Source: Candidatus Dadabacteria bacterium | GTDB lineage: Bacteria > Desulfobacterota_D > UBA1144 > Nemesobacterales > UBA2774 | Assembly: GCA_020054175.1 (NCBI GenBank) | Contig: JAGVLR010000070.1 | Span: 1 to 15,080 of the forward strand | Direction of reading: 5' to 3' | DNA: 15,080 nucleotides | Shown here: piece by piece, positions 1 through 6,212 of the stretch | How the letters are laid out: every line of letters begins with the position of its first letter | How positions within the stretch are numbered: the first letter of the stretch is position 1 | Notes under the pieces: generated by a model | Seen by the model: the letters and a program-made list of their open reading frames with translations, nothing else | Told to the model about the DNA's origin: nothing | The model's database searches: none | Program-made: the position numbers and the translations under genes

Positions 1-234
1 ATAGACAAAACCCTCAAGGCGATAGAAGAATGCGAGGTCATGCTCATCATCGGGACGTCCGGCGTCGTCGAGCCGGCGGCGTCGATGGGGCTCGTCGCTA
101 AGCAGGCCGGAAAAACGGTCATAGAAATCAACATCGAGCATACTCCCAACTCGCCGCTTTTCGACCTCACCATACTCGGAAGATCCGGCGAGATCCTTCC
201 TCTGCTTTATACGCCGCGCATGGCGTACAGCTGA
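1..234 (+). CDS. SIR2-family NAD-dependent protein deacylase, C-terminal part (5' end outside the window)
   Basis: Reading frame 1 is open from base 1 to a TGA at 232-234, giving the last 77 residues of a protein that starts outside the window. The fragment has the C-terminal Rossmann signature of sirtuins: a GTS-x-V-x-PA motif (LIIGTSGVVEPAA), then the strand VIEIN followed by a T/N-rich loop that contacts the NAD adenine ribose. Sirtuins remove acyl groups from lysines, consuming NAD+ and releasing nicotinamide and O-acyl-ADP-ribose. The catalytic histidine and the zinc-binding cysteines would lie upstream, so activity and acyl preference (deacetylase or desuccinylase) cannot be judged here. 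An ATG at 40 lies inside the domain and is not the start. The next gene is on the same strand 93 bases downstream, so co-transcription is possible. Confidence 0.88.
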   Translation: MDKTLKAIEECEVMLIIGTSGVVEPAASMGLVAKQAGKTVIEINIEHTPNSPLFDLTILGRSGEILPLLYTPRMAYS

Positions 235-327
235 GCTACCCTGCGGTCGCCCACTCCCGGCCCGGGTATATTTTCCTTAGCACGGAATAAATCCAGAGAA
301 CATATCCAGTTTTTTTAGAGGGCATAT

Positions 328-1053
328 ATGTTTGAAGCAAGGAGTATTTGGCAGGTCAAGGAGAACGCCGAGGCGTTTTTGAGAGACGAGAGGGGCGCGG
401 TCCCGGGAGCGGGGCTCCAGATGTCGGTCATGGAGTGCGTGATACGCGAATGGGCCCCCGTACCGAAGCGGATCCTCGACCTCGGCTGCGGCGACGGCGT
501 CCTCGGGCGTTATCTCCTCGGCAGCTTCCCGGAGGCCGAATGCATATTCGCAGATTTCTCGGAACCAATGCTGGATGCTGCGCGTGAAAAGCTGGGGAAG
601 AACAGCAGCCACCGGCTGCTGAAAGCCGATTTCTCTTCGGCGGAGTGGGTGAAGATTGTAAAACCGTACGCGCCGTTTGATGTAATAGTCTCGGGCTTCG
701 CCATTCACCACCTCTACGACGAAAGGAAAAAGAAGCTCTATTCAGAAATACACGGTCTCCTGTCGCCGGGAGGGATATTTCTCAACCTGGAGCATGTAAA
801 ATCTTCGACTCCGGAAGTCGAGCGCCTCTTCGAGGAGTTCTATACCGATCATCTGCATGAATGTTTTTTGAGCGTCGACCCCGGCACGAGCAGGGAGACC
901 GCGGCGGACATCTACAAAAACAGGCCGGACAAGGAAGAGGACAAGCCCGCCCCGGTGGACGAGCAGTGTAGCTGGCTCAGAGGCGCGGGATTCAAAGACG
1001 TCGACTGCTTCTTCAAGGTTTTCGAGATCGCCATATTCGGGGGAAGGAAGTAA
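328..1053 (+). CDS. Class I SAM-dependent methyltransferase
   Basis: This 241-residue protein is a Rossmann-fold methyltransferase. Motif I (ILDLGCGDG, residues 49-57) is the SAM-binding glycine loop. An acidic residue after the second strand (D76 in ADFSEPML) should hold the ribose hydroxyls, D101 fits motif III, and FDVIVSGFAIHHL (117-129) is motif IV. A long helical C-terminal stretch (about 160-215, rich in charged residues) probably forms the acceptor-side cap. The start at 328 is supported by AGAGGG at 317-322, five bases upstream. The acceptor substrate is unknown: the HHL after motif IV is shared by many small-molecule and quinone/tRNA-modifying methyltransferases, so a specific name would be a guess. 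Its stop is only 41 bases from the convergent pdxA stop. Confidence 0.85.
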   Translation: MFEARSIWQVKENAEAFLRDERGAVPGAGLQMSVMECVIREWAPVPKRILDLGCGDGVLGRYLLGSFPEAECIFADFSEPMLDAAREKLGKNSSHRLLKADFSSAEWVKIVKPYAPFDVIVSGFAIHHLYDERKKKLYSEIHGLLSPGGIFLNLEHVKSSTPEVERLFEEFYTDHLHECFLSVDPGTSRETAADIYKNRPDKEEDKPAPVDEQCSWLRGAGFKDVDCFFKVFEIAIFGGRK

Positions 1054-1094
1054 TTCTCTCCCGGAAAGGGAGCTGAGGCTTTCGCCGGCCGGAT

Positions 1095-2057
1095 TTATTT
1101 CGCCTGTTTCTCTATGCGCACTCGCGCCAGTCTCACGGCAACATTAATAGCCGCCTTCATGCTGGAGGGATCGGCGGTTCCCTTCCACGCTATGTCGTAG
1201 GCGGTGCCGTGGTCGGGGGACGTTCTAATTATAGGGAGCCCGGCCGTCATGTTCACACCTTCCTCGAAGGAGAGCATCTTGAACGGTATAAGGCCCTGAT
1301 CGTGATACATGGCGACAACGGCGTCCCACTTCCCCTTGTTAGCGTGAAAGAAGAGGGTGTCGGCTGGGTAGGGGCCTTCAATGTCTATGCCGAGCTTTCT
1401 CGCTTCGAGGACGGCCGGGGTTATATGGACTATTTCCTCATTGCCGAATGCGCCCGATTCCCCGGCGTGGGGGTTGAGTCCGCAGACGGCAATCCTCGGG
1501 GAATTTATTCCGAACAAGTTTCTAAGCGATTCGTGCGTGATGTTAATCGTCGAGAGGACCCGCTCCTTCGTGATCAGCCCGGGAACGTTCGCAAGCGCCG
1601 TGTGTATCGTAACAAGTACTACACGAAACTTCCCGCCCTCGAACATCATCACTGCGTTCTCTGCGCCGGTGAGGTCTTTCAGCATCTCGGTATGGCCTGG
1701 ATACGGGGAGCCCGCGAGGTGGGTCGATTCCTTGCTTATCGGCGCCGTGACTACGGCGTCGATCTCTCCCGACATCGCGGCAGCGACGGCGGATTGAATG
1801 TAAGCCAGGCTGGCTTCCCCGGCCTTTCTGTCCACCTTGCCCGGAACGACATCGCTCATCCCGAGCTCGAACGCCTGGACGATACCGTATTCCGGAAAAA
1901 CGCCAGCAAGCTCGGAGGCCGCGTAGAGAACGTCGCGGCTGCCGTAAACTACCGCATCGTATTCCGCACCGCTATCTGCCAGCGCCTTTACGACTACTTC
2001 GGGGCCGACGCCGTTCGGGTCGCCCATGGAGATTCCGATTACAGGTTTTCTTTCCAT
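1095..2057 (-). CDS. pdxA: 4-hydroxythreonine-4-phosphate dehydrogenase (PdxA)
   Basis: PdxA oxidises 4-phosphohydroxy-L-threonine with NAD(P)+; the product decarboxylates to 3-amino-1-hydroxyacetone phosphate, a precursor of pyridoxine phosphate in the DXP-dependent vitamin B6 pathway. The 320-residue length is typical. Visible signatures are ISMGDPNGVGPE at 9-20, GHTE at 121-124, NPHAGE at 195-200 and MYHDQG at 250-255. H152, H197 and H252 correspond, with a constant offset of 14, to the E. coli metal ligands H166, H211 and H266 as I recall them. The start fits the family N-terminus, although the Shine-Dalgarno is poor (GGAG about 14 bases upstream), so translation may depend on coupling from tatD, which ends 38 bases upstream. 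It is the last gene of the glyA-nrdR-tatD-pdxA run. PdxA2-type enzymes acting on other hydroxy acids are related, but the canonical assignment is favoured. Confidence 0.93.
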   Translation of the reverse strand: MERKPVIGISMGDPNGVGPEVVVKALADSGAEYDAVVYGSRDVLYAASELAGVFPEYGIVQAFELGMSDVVPGKVDRKAGEASLAYIQSAVAAAMSGEIDAVVTAPISKESTHLAGSPYPGHTEMLKDLTGAENAVMMFEGGKFRVVLVTIHTALANVPGLITKERVLSTINITHESLRNLFGINSPRIAVCGLNPHAGESGAFGNEEIVHITPAVLEARKLGIDIEGPYPADTLFFHANKGKWDAVVAMYHDQGLIPFKMLSFEEGVNMTAGLPIIRTSPDHGTAYDIAWKGTADPSSMKAAINVAVRLARVRIEKQAK

Positions 2058-2095
2058 TTACAGTGTGTCTCCGAATGCTCCGCGGTGCCGTGGTT

Positions 2096-2857
2096 TCAGC
2101 CGTCGAGGCCGAAAAGCCTCGTGGCGTTTTCGGACGTGAGGCGCGCGAGCTCTTCCGTCTTAAGCCCCCTGACTTCCGCCACCGTTTCAGCGACATGCTT
2201 CACGTACGCCGGCTCGTTCGGCTTTCCCCTGAAGGGGACGGGCGCGAGGTAAGGTGAATCCGTTTCAATCAAGATTCTGTCTGCTGGAACCCCGGCTGCG
2301 GCTGCCCTCAGCTCGTCCGATTTCTTGAACGTGACTATTCCCGAAAACGATATGTAAAACCCGAGGTCGAGATACCTCTTCGCCGTCTCGTAGTTTCCGG
2401 TGAAGCAGTGAATCACGCCCCTCTTTTCGGAGACGTCCTCGGATTTAAGTATACCGATGAGATCCTCGTCGGCGTCCCTCACGTGAATAACAATCGGCAA
2501 TCCGCGTCTCCGGGCGATGGCTATCTGCCCGGTGAACGAGCGTATCTGCGTTTCCTTGTCGGAGTTCATGTAAAAATAGTCGAGCCCCGTTTCCCCGATG
2601 GCGACGACGCCCGGCGAGCCCGCGAGCTCTTCTATCGCCGAAAGCGTCGGCGCGTCGCCCGTGGCCGCGGCATGTGGATGCACTCCGACTGCTACGTATA
2701 TCCGTTCGTGCCCTCCGGCGAATGCGAGAGTCTTCCTCGACGATTCGAGCCCCGATGAGATAGAGATTATCCTTTCGACCCCGTTAGAGCGTGCCCGTTC
2801 TACCGCGCCCTCGGGGTCTTCGAAGGAATCGAGGTGGGCGTGCGTGTCTGTAAGCAT
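2096..2857 (-). CDS. TatD-family metal-dependent hydrolase (DNase)
   Basis: This 253-residue TIM-barrel protein carries the full TatD metal set: the HxH pair H6 and H8 (DTHAHLDSF), E89 in AIGETGLDYFY, H125 in VIHVRD, H150 in IHCFTG and D200 in ETDSPYLAP. TatD/YcfH proteins are magnesium-dependent 3'-5' exonucleases linked to DNA repair and turnover; some members have other or unknown substrates. The ATG overlaps the nrdR stop in a TAATG arrangement (one shared base at 2857), a strong sign of translational coupling. An AGGA lies roughly 15 bases upstream. It is the third gene of a four-gene run and shows no truncation or missing ligand. The family assignment is secure; the choice between TatD and YcfH-type names is not. 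Confidence 0.93.
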   Translation of the reverse strand: MLTDTHAHLDSFEDPEGAVERARSNGVERIISISSGLESSRKTLAFAGGHERIYVAVGVHPHAAATGDAPTLSAIEELAGSPGVVAIGETGLDYFYMNSDKETQIRSFTGQIAIARRRGLPIVIHVRDADEDLIGILKSEDVSEKRGVIHCFTGNYETAKRYLDLGFYISFSGIVTFKKSDELRAAAAGVPADRILIETDSPYLAPVPFRGKPNEPAYVKHVAETVAEVRGLKTEELARLTSENATRLFGLDG

Positions 2858-3387
2858 TATTTTTCTTTCTTTTCCTGTATGAGAGTGAGCGGGTGGATGA
2901 TGCTGTCTTTCGGGTCTCCCGGTCCCTTTCCGCCCTTTTCCTTGAGGAGCTCCTTGAGCTCGTTCATGAACTGGTTTACGTCTTTAAACGACCTGTAGAC
3001 GGAGGCGAACCGGACATACGCGACTTCGTCGATTTCGTAGAGCTTGTTGATTACCCTCTCGCCTATCTCGCTGCTTTCGACTTCCCTTTCGCCGCGCTCC
3101 TGGAGCTCCCTCTCATAATCCGAGACGAAGGACTCGATCACTTCCATGCTGATAGGTCTCTTCTCGCAGGCCTTTATCATGCCCGCGATTATCTTGCTCC
3201 TGTCGAAGGGCTCCCTGACTCCGCCCTTTTTGATCACGAGAAGCTCGACTTCCTCGACCCTCTCGTACGTCGTGAAGCGGCTCTTGCAGTCGAGACATTC
3301 CCTCCGCCTCCTGATGGACGTTTCTTCCTTCGCAAGGCGCGAATCCACGACCTTGCTTTCGAGGCTGGAGCAGTAGGGGCATTTCAT
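2857..3387 (-). CDS. nrdR: Transcriptional repressor NrdR of ribonucleotide reductase genes
   Basis: NrdR senses ATP/dATP and represses ribonucleotide reductase operons. The protein shows the N-terminal zinc ribbon with C3, C6, C31 and C34 (MKCPYCSS ... ECLDCKSRF), then the ATP-cone domain at about 47-137 starting VELLVIKKGGVREPFDRSKI. At 176 residues it is longer than the usual 150-160 because of a charged C-terminal tail (about 150-176) that I do not recognise from typical NrdR. Its ATG directly follows the glyA TAA with no spacer, and its own stop overlaps the tatD start. The glyA-nrdR pairing is widespread in bacteria. I looked for its usual operator, a palindrome resembling ACACWATATATWGTGT, and did not see one by eye, so its targets are probably elsewhere in the genome. 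Confidence 0.96.
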   Translation of the reverse strand: MKCPYCSSLESKVVDSRLAKEETSIRRRRECLDCKSRFTTYERVEEVELLVIKKGGVREPFDRSKIIAGMIKACEKRPISMEVIESFVSDYERELQERGEREVESSEIGERVINKLYEIDEVAYVRFASVYRSFKDVNQFMNELKELLKEKGGKGPGDPKDSIIHPLTLIQEKKEK

Positions 3388-4635
3388 TTACGTCAGTCTG
3401 TGCCTGTACATCGGAAATTGAGCGCACAGCTCCCTTACGTCGTCTTTTATCCTGGAGAGTACTTTTTCGTTGCCGGTGTTGTTGAACGCTTCGCTTATGA
3501 ACCCGGCTATTATGTCCATCTCTTTTTCTTTCATTCCCCTCGTCGTGATGGCGGGGGTTCCTATCCTTATTCCGCTCGTGACTGCCGGCGGGCGCGGGTC
3601 GTATGGTATGGCGTTCTTGTTAACCGTGATCCCGGCCTGCTCCAGAGTCTCCTCGGCTATCTTGCCGGTGAGCTCGGTTTCCCTGAGGTCAATAAGGTTA
3701 AGATGCGTGTCGGTGCCGCCGGATACGAGCTTGAAGCCCGCTTCCATGAGCTTATCGCCGATGCGCTTCGAATTCTTTACAATCTGTTTCTGATATTCCT
3801 TGAACGAAGGTTCGAGTGCTTCCCTGAACGCGACGGCCTTGGCCGCGATGACATGCATGAGCGGGCCGCCCTGCACTCCGGGGAACACGCGGCTGTTGAC
3901 CTTCTTCTCGTGCTCCTCTTTCATCATCGTCATGCCGCCCCTCGGGCCACGGAGGGTTTTGTGCGTCGTCGTAGTGACGAAGTCGCAGTAGGGTACGGGA
4001 TTCGTATAAAGCCCCGCGACGACGAGACCTGCCGGGTGCGCTATGTCGGCCATGAGAAGGGAGCCGGCTTCGTCGGCTATTTCCCTGAACTTGGCGAAGT
4101 CGATGTCCCTCGGGTACGCGCTCCAGCCGGCGATAATCAGCTTCGGCCTGTGTTCGAGCGCCAGCCTCTTCACCTCGTCGTAGTCGATGAGGTTCGTGTC
4201 TTCGGTGACGCCGTAGGCGACGATGTTGTAAAGCCTTCCCGAGAAATTCACGGGGCTTCCATGAGTGAGGTGCCCGCCGTGGGCGAGGTTCATTCCGAGC
4301 ACCGTGTCTCCCGGCTCGACGACGGAGAAGTAAACGGCCATGTTGGCCTGCGCGCCTGAATGTGGCTGGACGTTTACGGCGTCGCACCCGAAGAGCTTCT
4401 TCGCCCTGTCGCGGGCGAGGTCTTCGGCGACATCCACGAATTCGCAGCCTCCGTAGTATCTCTTGCCCGGAAGCCCTTCGGCATACTTGTTCGTGAGCAC
4501 CGAGCCGAGCGCTTCAAGCACCGCCTCGCTTACGTAGTTTTCCGATGCAATGAGCTCGAGCTTATATTCCTGCCGCTCGGTTTCGGCCTTTATGGCCGCG
4601 TATATTTCCGGGTCCGCTTTTTCGAGTATCGACAT
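3388..4635 (-). CDS. glyA: Serine hydroxymethyltransferase
   Basis: GlyA interconverts serine and glycine while moving a one-carbon unit to or from tetrahydrofolate, using PLP. The chosen product has 415 residues, the usual bacterial length. K226 in TTTTHKTLRGPRGG is the PLP-binding lysine, and LIASENYVS (28-36), SGAQAN (93-98) and DIAHPAGL (197-204) are conserved active-site segments. An in-frame ATG at 4722 would add 29 residues unlike the family. The start at 4635 begins MSILEKADPEI and is preceded by a perfect AGGAGG seven bases upstream, so I use it. This is the first gene of the run with nrdR, tatD and pdxA; its leader of about 90 bases follows a TATAAT element. Placing PLP-dependent GlyA with PLP-making PdxA is metabolically sensible, but this is inference from layout. 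Confidence 0.97.
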   Translation of the reverse strand: MSILEKADPEIYAAIKAETERQEYKLELIASENYVSEAVLEALGSVLTNKYAEGLPGKRYYGGCEFVDVAEDLARDRAKKLFGCDAVNVQPHSGAQANMAVYFSVVEPGDTVLGMNLAHGGHLTHGSPVNFSGRLYNIVAYGVTEDTNLIDYDEVKRLALEHRPKLIIAGWSAYPRDIDFAKFREIADEAGSLLMADIAHPAGLVVAGLYTNPVPYCDFVTTTTHKTLRGPRGGMTMMKEEHEKKVNSRVFPGVQGGPLMHVIAAKAVAFREALEPSFKEYQKQIVKNSKRIGDKLMEAGFKLVSGGTDTHLNLIDLRETELTGKIAEETLEQAGITVNKNAIPYDPRPPAVTSGIRIGTPAITTRGMKEKEMDIIAGFISEAFNNTGNEKVLSRIKDDVRELCAQFPMYRHRLT

Positions 4636-4733
4636 TAATTCGCCTCCTTGGATGCGGGAAAAGCCTATACAAATTTGCGCCGGGTGGCAAGAAAGGCATG
4701 GCCCCGCTAGGGCGCTGCGCAATAATTATGGTT

Positions 4734-4762
4734 ATTATACCCGCCGCGGGGGAAGGGTTGAG
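4734..4762 (-). promoter_or_regulatory. Candidate promoter for the glyA-nrdR-tatD-pdxA run
   Basis: Read on the minus strand, positions 4739-4734 give a perfect TATAAT within GGGTATAATAACC. The expected -35 position, 17 bases upstream (4762-4757), reads CTCAAC and is a poor match, so activation may be needed. Transcription would begin near 4727 and leave a leader of about 90 bases before glyA. I recognise no riboswitch in that leader, though it has short GC-rich inverted repeats. The call rests on the -10 match and position only. Confidence 0.45.
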
Positions 4763-4784
4763 AGGGGGTAAAGCCGCTCCCGAA

Positions 4785-4813
4785 GTAAGATTAAATCCGG
4801 TGTAAGATTAAAT
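4785..4813. repeat. 12-bp direct repeat with 17-bp period upstream of glyA
   Basis: GTAAGATTAAAT occurs exactly at 4785-4796 and again at 4802-4813. The pair sits in an AT-rich patch between the convergently oriented end of the small gene at 4865 and the candidate glyA promoter, roughly 58-86 bases upstream of the predicted glyA transcription start. That position suits an activator site or an UP-like element. The 17-base period is not a whole number of helical turns. There is no coding frame here. Confidence 0.6.
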
Positions 4814-4864
4814 AAGGAAAGTTTTCGGGGGTTTTAGAGCGTGTGCGCCGGATAAGCCAACCTG

Positions 4865-5233
4865 TCAGATGTTGAGGTTGACCTCGAAGCTCCCGAGGTT
4901 GACCTTGGCCGCGAGGCCGTTCTTCCAGCAAAGGTCCCTCGCCGCGGCCTGCTGCTCCTTGGGCACGAGAAGGGTCAATTTTACGCCGAGCTCGGAAAGC
5001 TCCTTCCACTTTGCAATCCTCCCGGGTTCTATCGTCTCCGCAGTCTCGACCTCGACGATCTGAACTACCTGGCCGTAGTTGACGAGTATGGCATCCGGGT
5101 ACTTGCCCTTGTATTCGTGGGTCTTCTCGTCCCCGGGGTTCGTGCGGACTTCGCTGTAGAGCCGGCCGTACTTCTCCTTCATCTTCCTGATCACCCAGTC
5201 GTGAAGGAACTGCTCATCCGTTGACCTTGCCAT
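4865..5233 (-). CDS. Small protein with probable PD-(D/E)XK restriction-endonuclease-like fold
   Basis: I do not recognise this 122-residue protein as a named family. Its order of predicted elements is helix (7-22), strand (24-30), strand with P46-D47 (45-51), strand with E61-V-E63 (56-64), helix (71-82), strand (84-90) and helix (92-103). That matches the alpha-beta-beta-beta-alpha-beta core of PD-(D/E)XK nucleases, with D47 and E61 as metal ligands. The usual lysine two residues after E61 is a glutamate (E63); K75 or K77 on the next helix could substitute, or the protein could bind nucleic acid without cutting it. The ATG at 5233 follows GGGGGAGAGG and overlaps the end of nadK by 20 bases, so it is probably translated by coupling. 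No signal peptide or membrane segment is seen. Confidence 0.72.
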   Translation of the reverse strand: MARSTDEQFLHDWVIRKMKEKYGRLYSEVRTNPGDEKTHEYKGKYPDAILVNYGQVVQIVEVETAETIEPGRIAKWKELSELGVKLTLLVPKEQQAAARDLCWKNGLAAKVNLGSFEVNLNI

Positions 5234-6083
5234 ACCTCTCCCCCCACATAAGCTTGGTTTTGAGTATGGTGAAGAAATCCCTGTAAGGGGATTTTATCAG
5301 CTTTACGCTCGTGCCCGACTGCACCGCCTCGACGACGTCGCCGGTATTAAGCTGTATGCCTATCTGGCCGTCGAGCGTGAGGTAGGTGTCCGGCTCCTGG
5401 GTCGTTATGGCTATCTCGACCTTCATGTCGCTGGCCACGACGAGCGGCCTGTTCGTGAGCGTGTGCGGGCAGATAGGCGTGAGTATAGTGACCGGGAGGG
5501 TAGGGTGAACTATAGGCCCGCCGGCAGAGAGCGAATAGGCCGTCGAGCCCGTGGGCGTCGAGATTATCAGGCCGTCGGCCTTGTACGTCGTAACATGCGA
5601 GCCGTCTATATATATCGCGAGGTCTATTATCCTCGCGACGGCCTGCTTGCTTATGACGACGTCGTTTAAGACCTCGTGTCTGCCGATTCTTTTCCGGCCC
5701 CTGCGTATGGTCGTGAGGAGCATGTGGCGGTCTTCGACTTCGTAGTCGCCCGCTAGAATGCGCTCCATCATGGGATGTATTTCGTCTATGGTTATCTCGG
5801 TCAGAAAGCCGAGCCCGCCGAGGTTGATGCCTAAAATGGGGGTTCCGTGTTTCGACGCGAGGCGCGCTACGCCAAGGAATGTGCCGTCGCCGCCGAAAAC
5901 GAGTATGACGTCGACGAGCGTGGGTATCTTTTCGGCGGGTGCCGCTTTCCCCACCGGGGAACGCTTCGCAAGGGGCTTGTCGAGATAGACTTCGACGCCT
6001 CTGTCTTCGAGCCATTTGCTGAGGGCGGAAACCAGCTCAAATGTCTTTTCTATGCTCGTTTTGCCGATTATGCCGATTTTCAA
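5214..6083 (-). CDS. nadK: NAD kinase
   Basis: NadK phosphorylates NAD+ to NADP+ in the cytoplasm with ATP or polyphosphate. The 289-residue product carries the GGDGT motif at 64-68 (D66 catalytic), GINLGGLGFLTE at 85-96 and the conserved glycine/threonine-rich ISTPTGSTAYSLSAGGP at 174-190. The family NE pair appears as N140-D141, a mild change. An in-frame ATG at 6152 would add 23 residues rich in Arg/Lys unlike the family. I prefer a TTG at 6083: it gives the expected MKIGIIGKTS start and has GGAGGGGG about five bases upstream. It lies 129 bases downstream of prfB, separated by a hairpin and a candidate promoter, and its end overlaps the small gene at 4865. Confidence 0.95.
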   Translation of the reverse strand: MKIGIIGKTSIEKTFELVSALSKWLEDRGVEVYLDKPLAKRSPVGKAAPAEKIPTLVDVILVFGGDGTFLGVARLASKHGTPILGINLGGLGFLTEITIDEIHPMMERILAGDYEVEDRHMLLTTIRRGRKRIGRHEVLNDVVISKQAVARIIDLAIYIDGSHVTTYKADGLIISTPTGSTAYSLSAGGPIVHPTLPVTILTPICPHTLTNRPLVVASDMKVEIAITTQEPDTYLTLDGQIGIQLNTGDVVEAVQSGTSVKLIKSPYRDFFTILKTKLMWGERYGKVNG

Positions 6084-6153
6084 GGTTGCCCCCTCCGGAG
6101 AGGCTTTGCGCCGCCGATTTGCGGCGCCTTTCGGATGACGTTTTCCGGGCATA

Positions 6154-6181
6154 AATATACCACCGCTGCGAAGTAATCAAA
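6154..6181 (-). promoter_or_regulatory. Candidate promoter for nadK
   Basis: On the minus strand TTTGAT (6181-6176), a 16-base spacer and TATATT (6159-6154) form a moderate sigma70-like promoter about 70 bases upstream of the TTG start. The -35 overlaps the T-rich bases that follow the prfB hairpin. A separate transcript for nadK is therefore plausible, but the match is only moderate. Confidence 0.35.
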
Positions 6182-6201
6182 GGTCGGATTCACATCCGAC
6201 C
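6175..6201 (-). terminator. Hairpin after prfB, probable weak intrinsic terminator
   Basis: A perfect 8-bp inverted repeat, GGTCGGAT (6182-6189) and ATCCGACC (6194-6201), with a four-base loop lies 11 bases beyond the prfB stop. In the minus-strand transcript it is followed by TTTGATT, a short and interrupted T-run, so termination may be partial, with some read-through into nadK. Confidence 0.5.
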
Positions 6202-6212
6202 CCGCAATTTTC

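Noticed and set aside
1058..1072. CTCCC/GGGAG hairpin between the convergent methyltransferase and pdxA genes
   Set aside because: Only five pairs and no T-run in either direction, so I do not call it a terminator.
1209..2252. A 347-codon open frame on the plus strand
   Set aside because: It is antisense to pdxA and tatD, whose active-site residues are intact; its product is low in recognisable structure and rich in Arg.
2893..4359. A 488-codon open frame on the plus strand
   Set aside because: It lies antisense to nrdR and glyA, both with full family motifs. The long opening is a by-product of GC-biased codon use; the translation resembles no family and has no Shine-Dalgarno.
4636..4727. 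Possible riboswitch in the glyA leader
   Set aside because: The leader has short GC-rich inverted repeats, but nothing matching the glycine, THF or SAM aptamer cores I know, and no terminator-like hairpin.
4636..4864. NrdR operator in the glyA upstream gap
   Set aside because: No pair of ACAC-AT-rich-GTGT palindromes is visible; the 12-bp direct repeat has a different sequence and symmetry.
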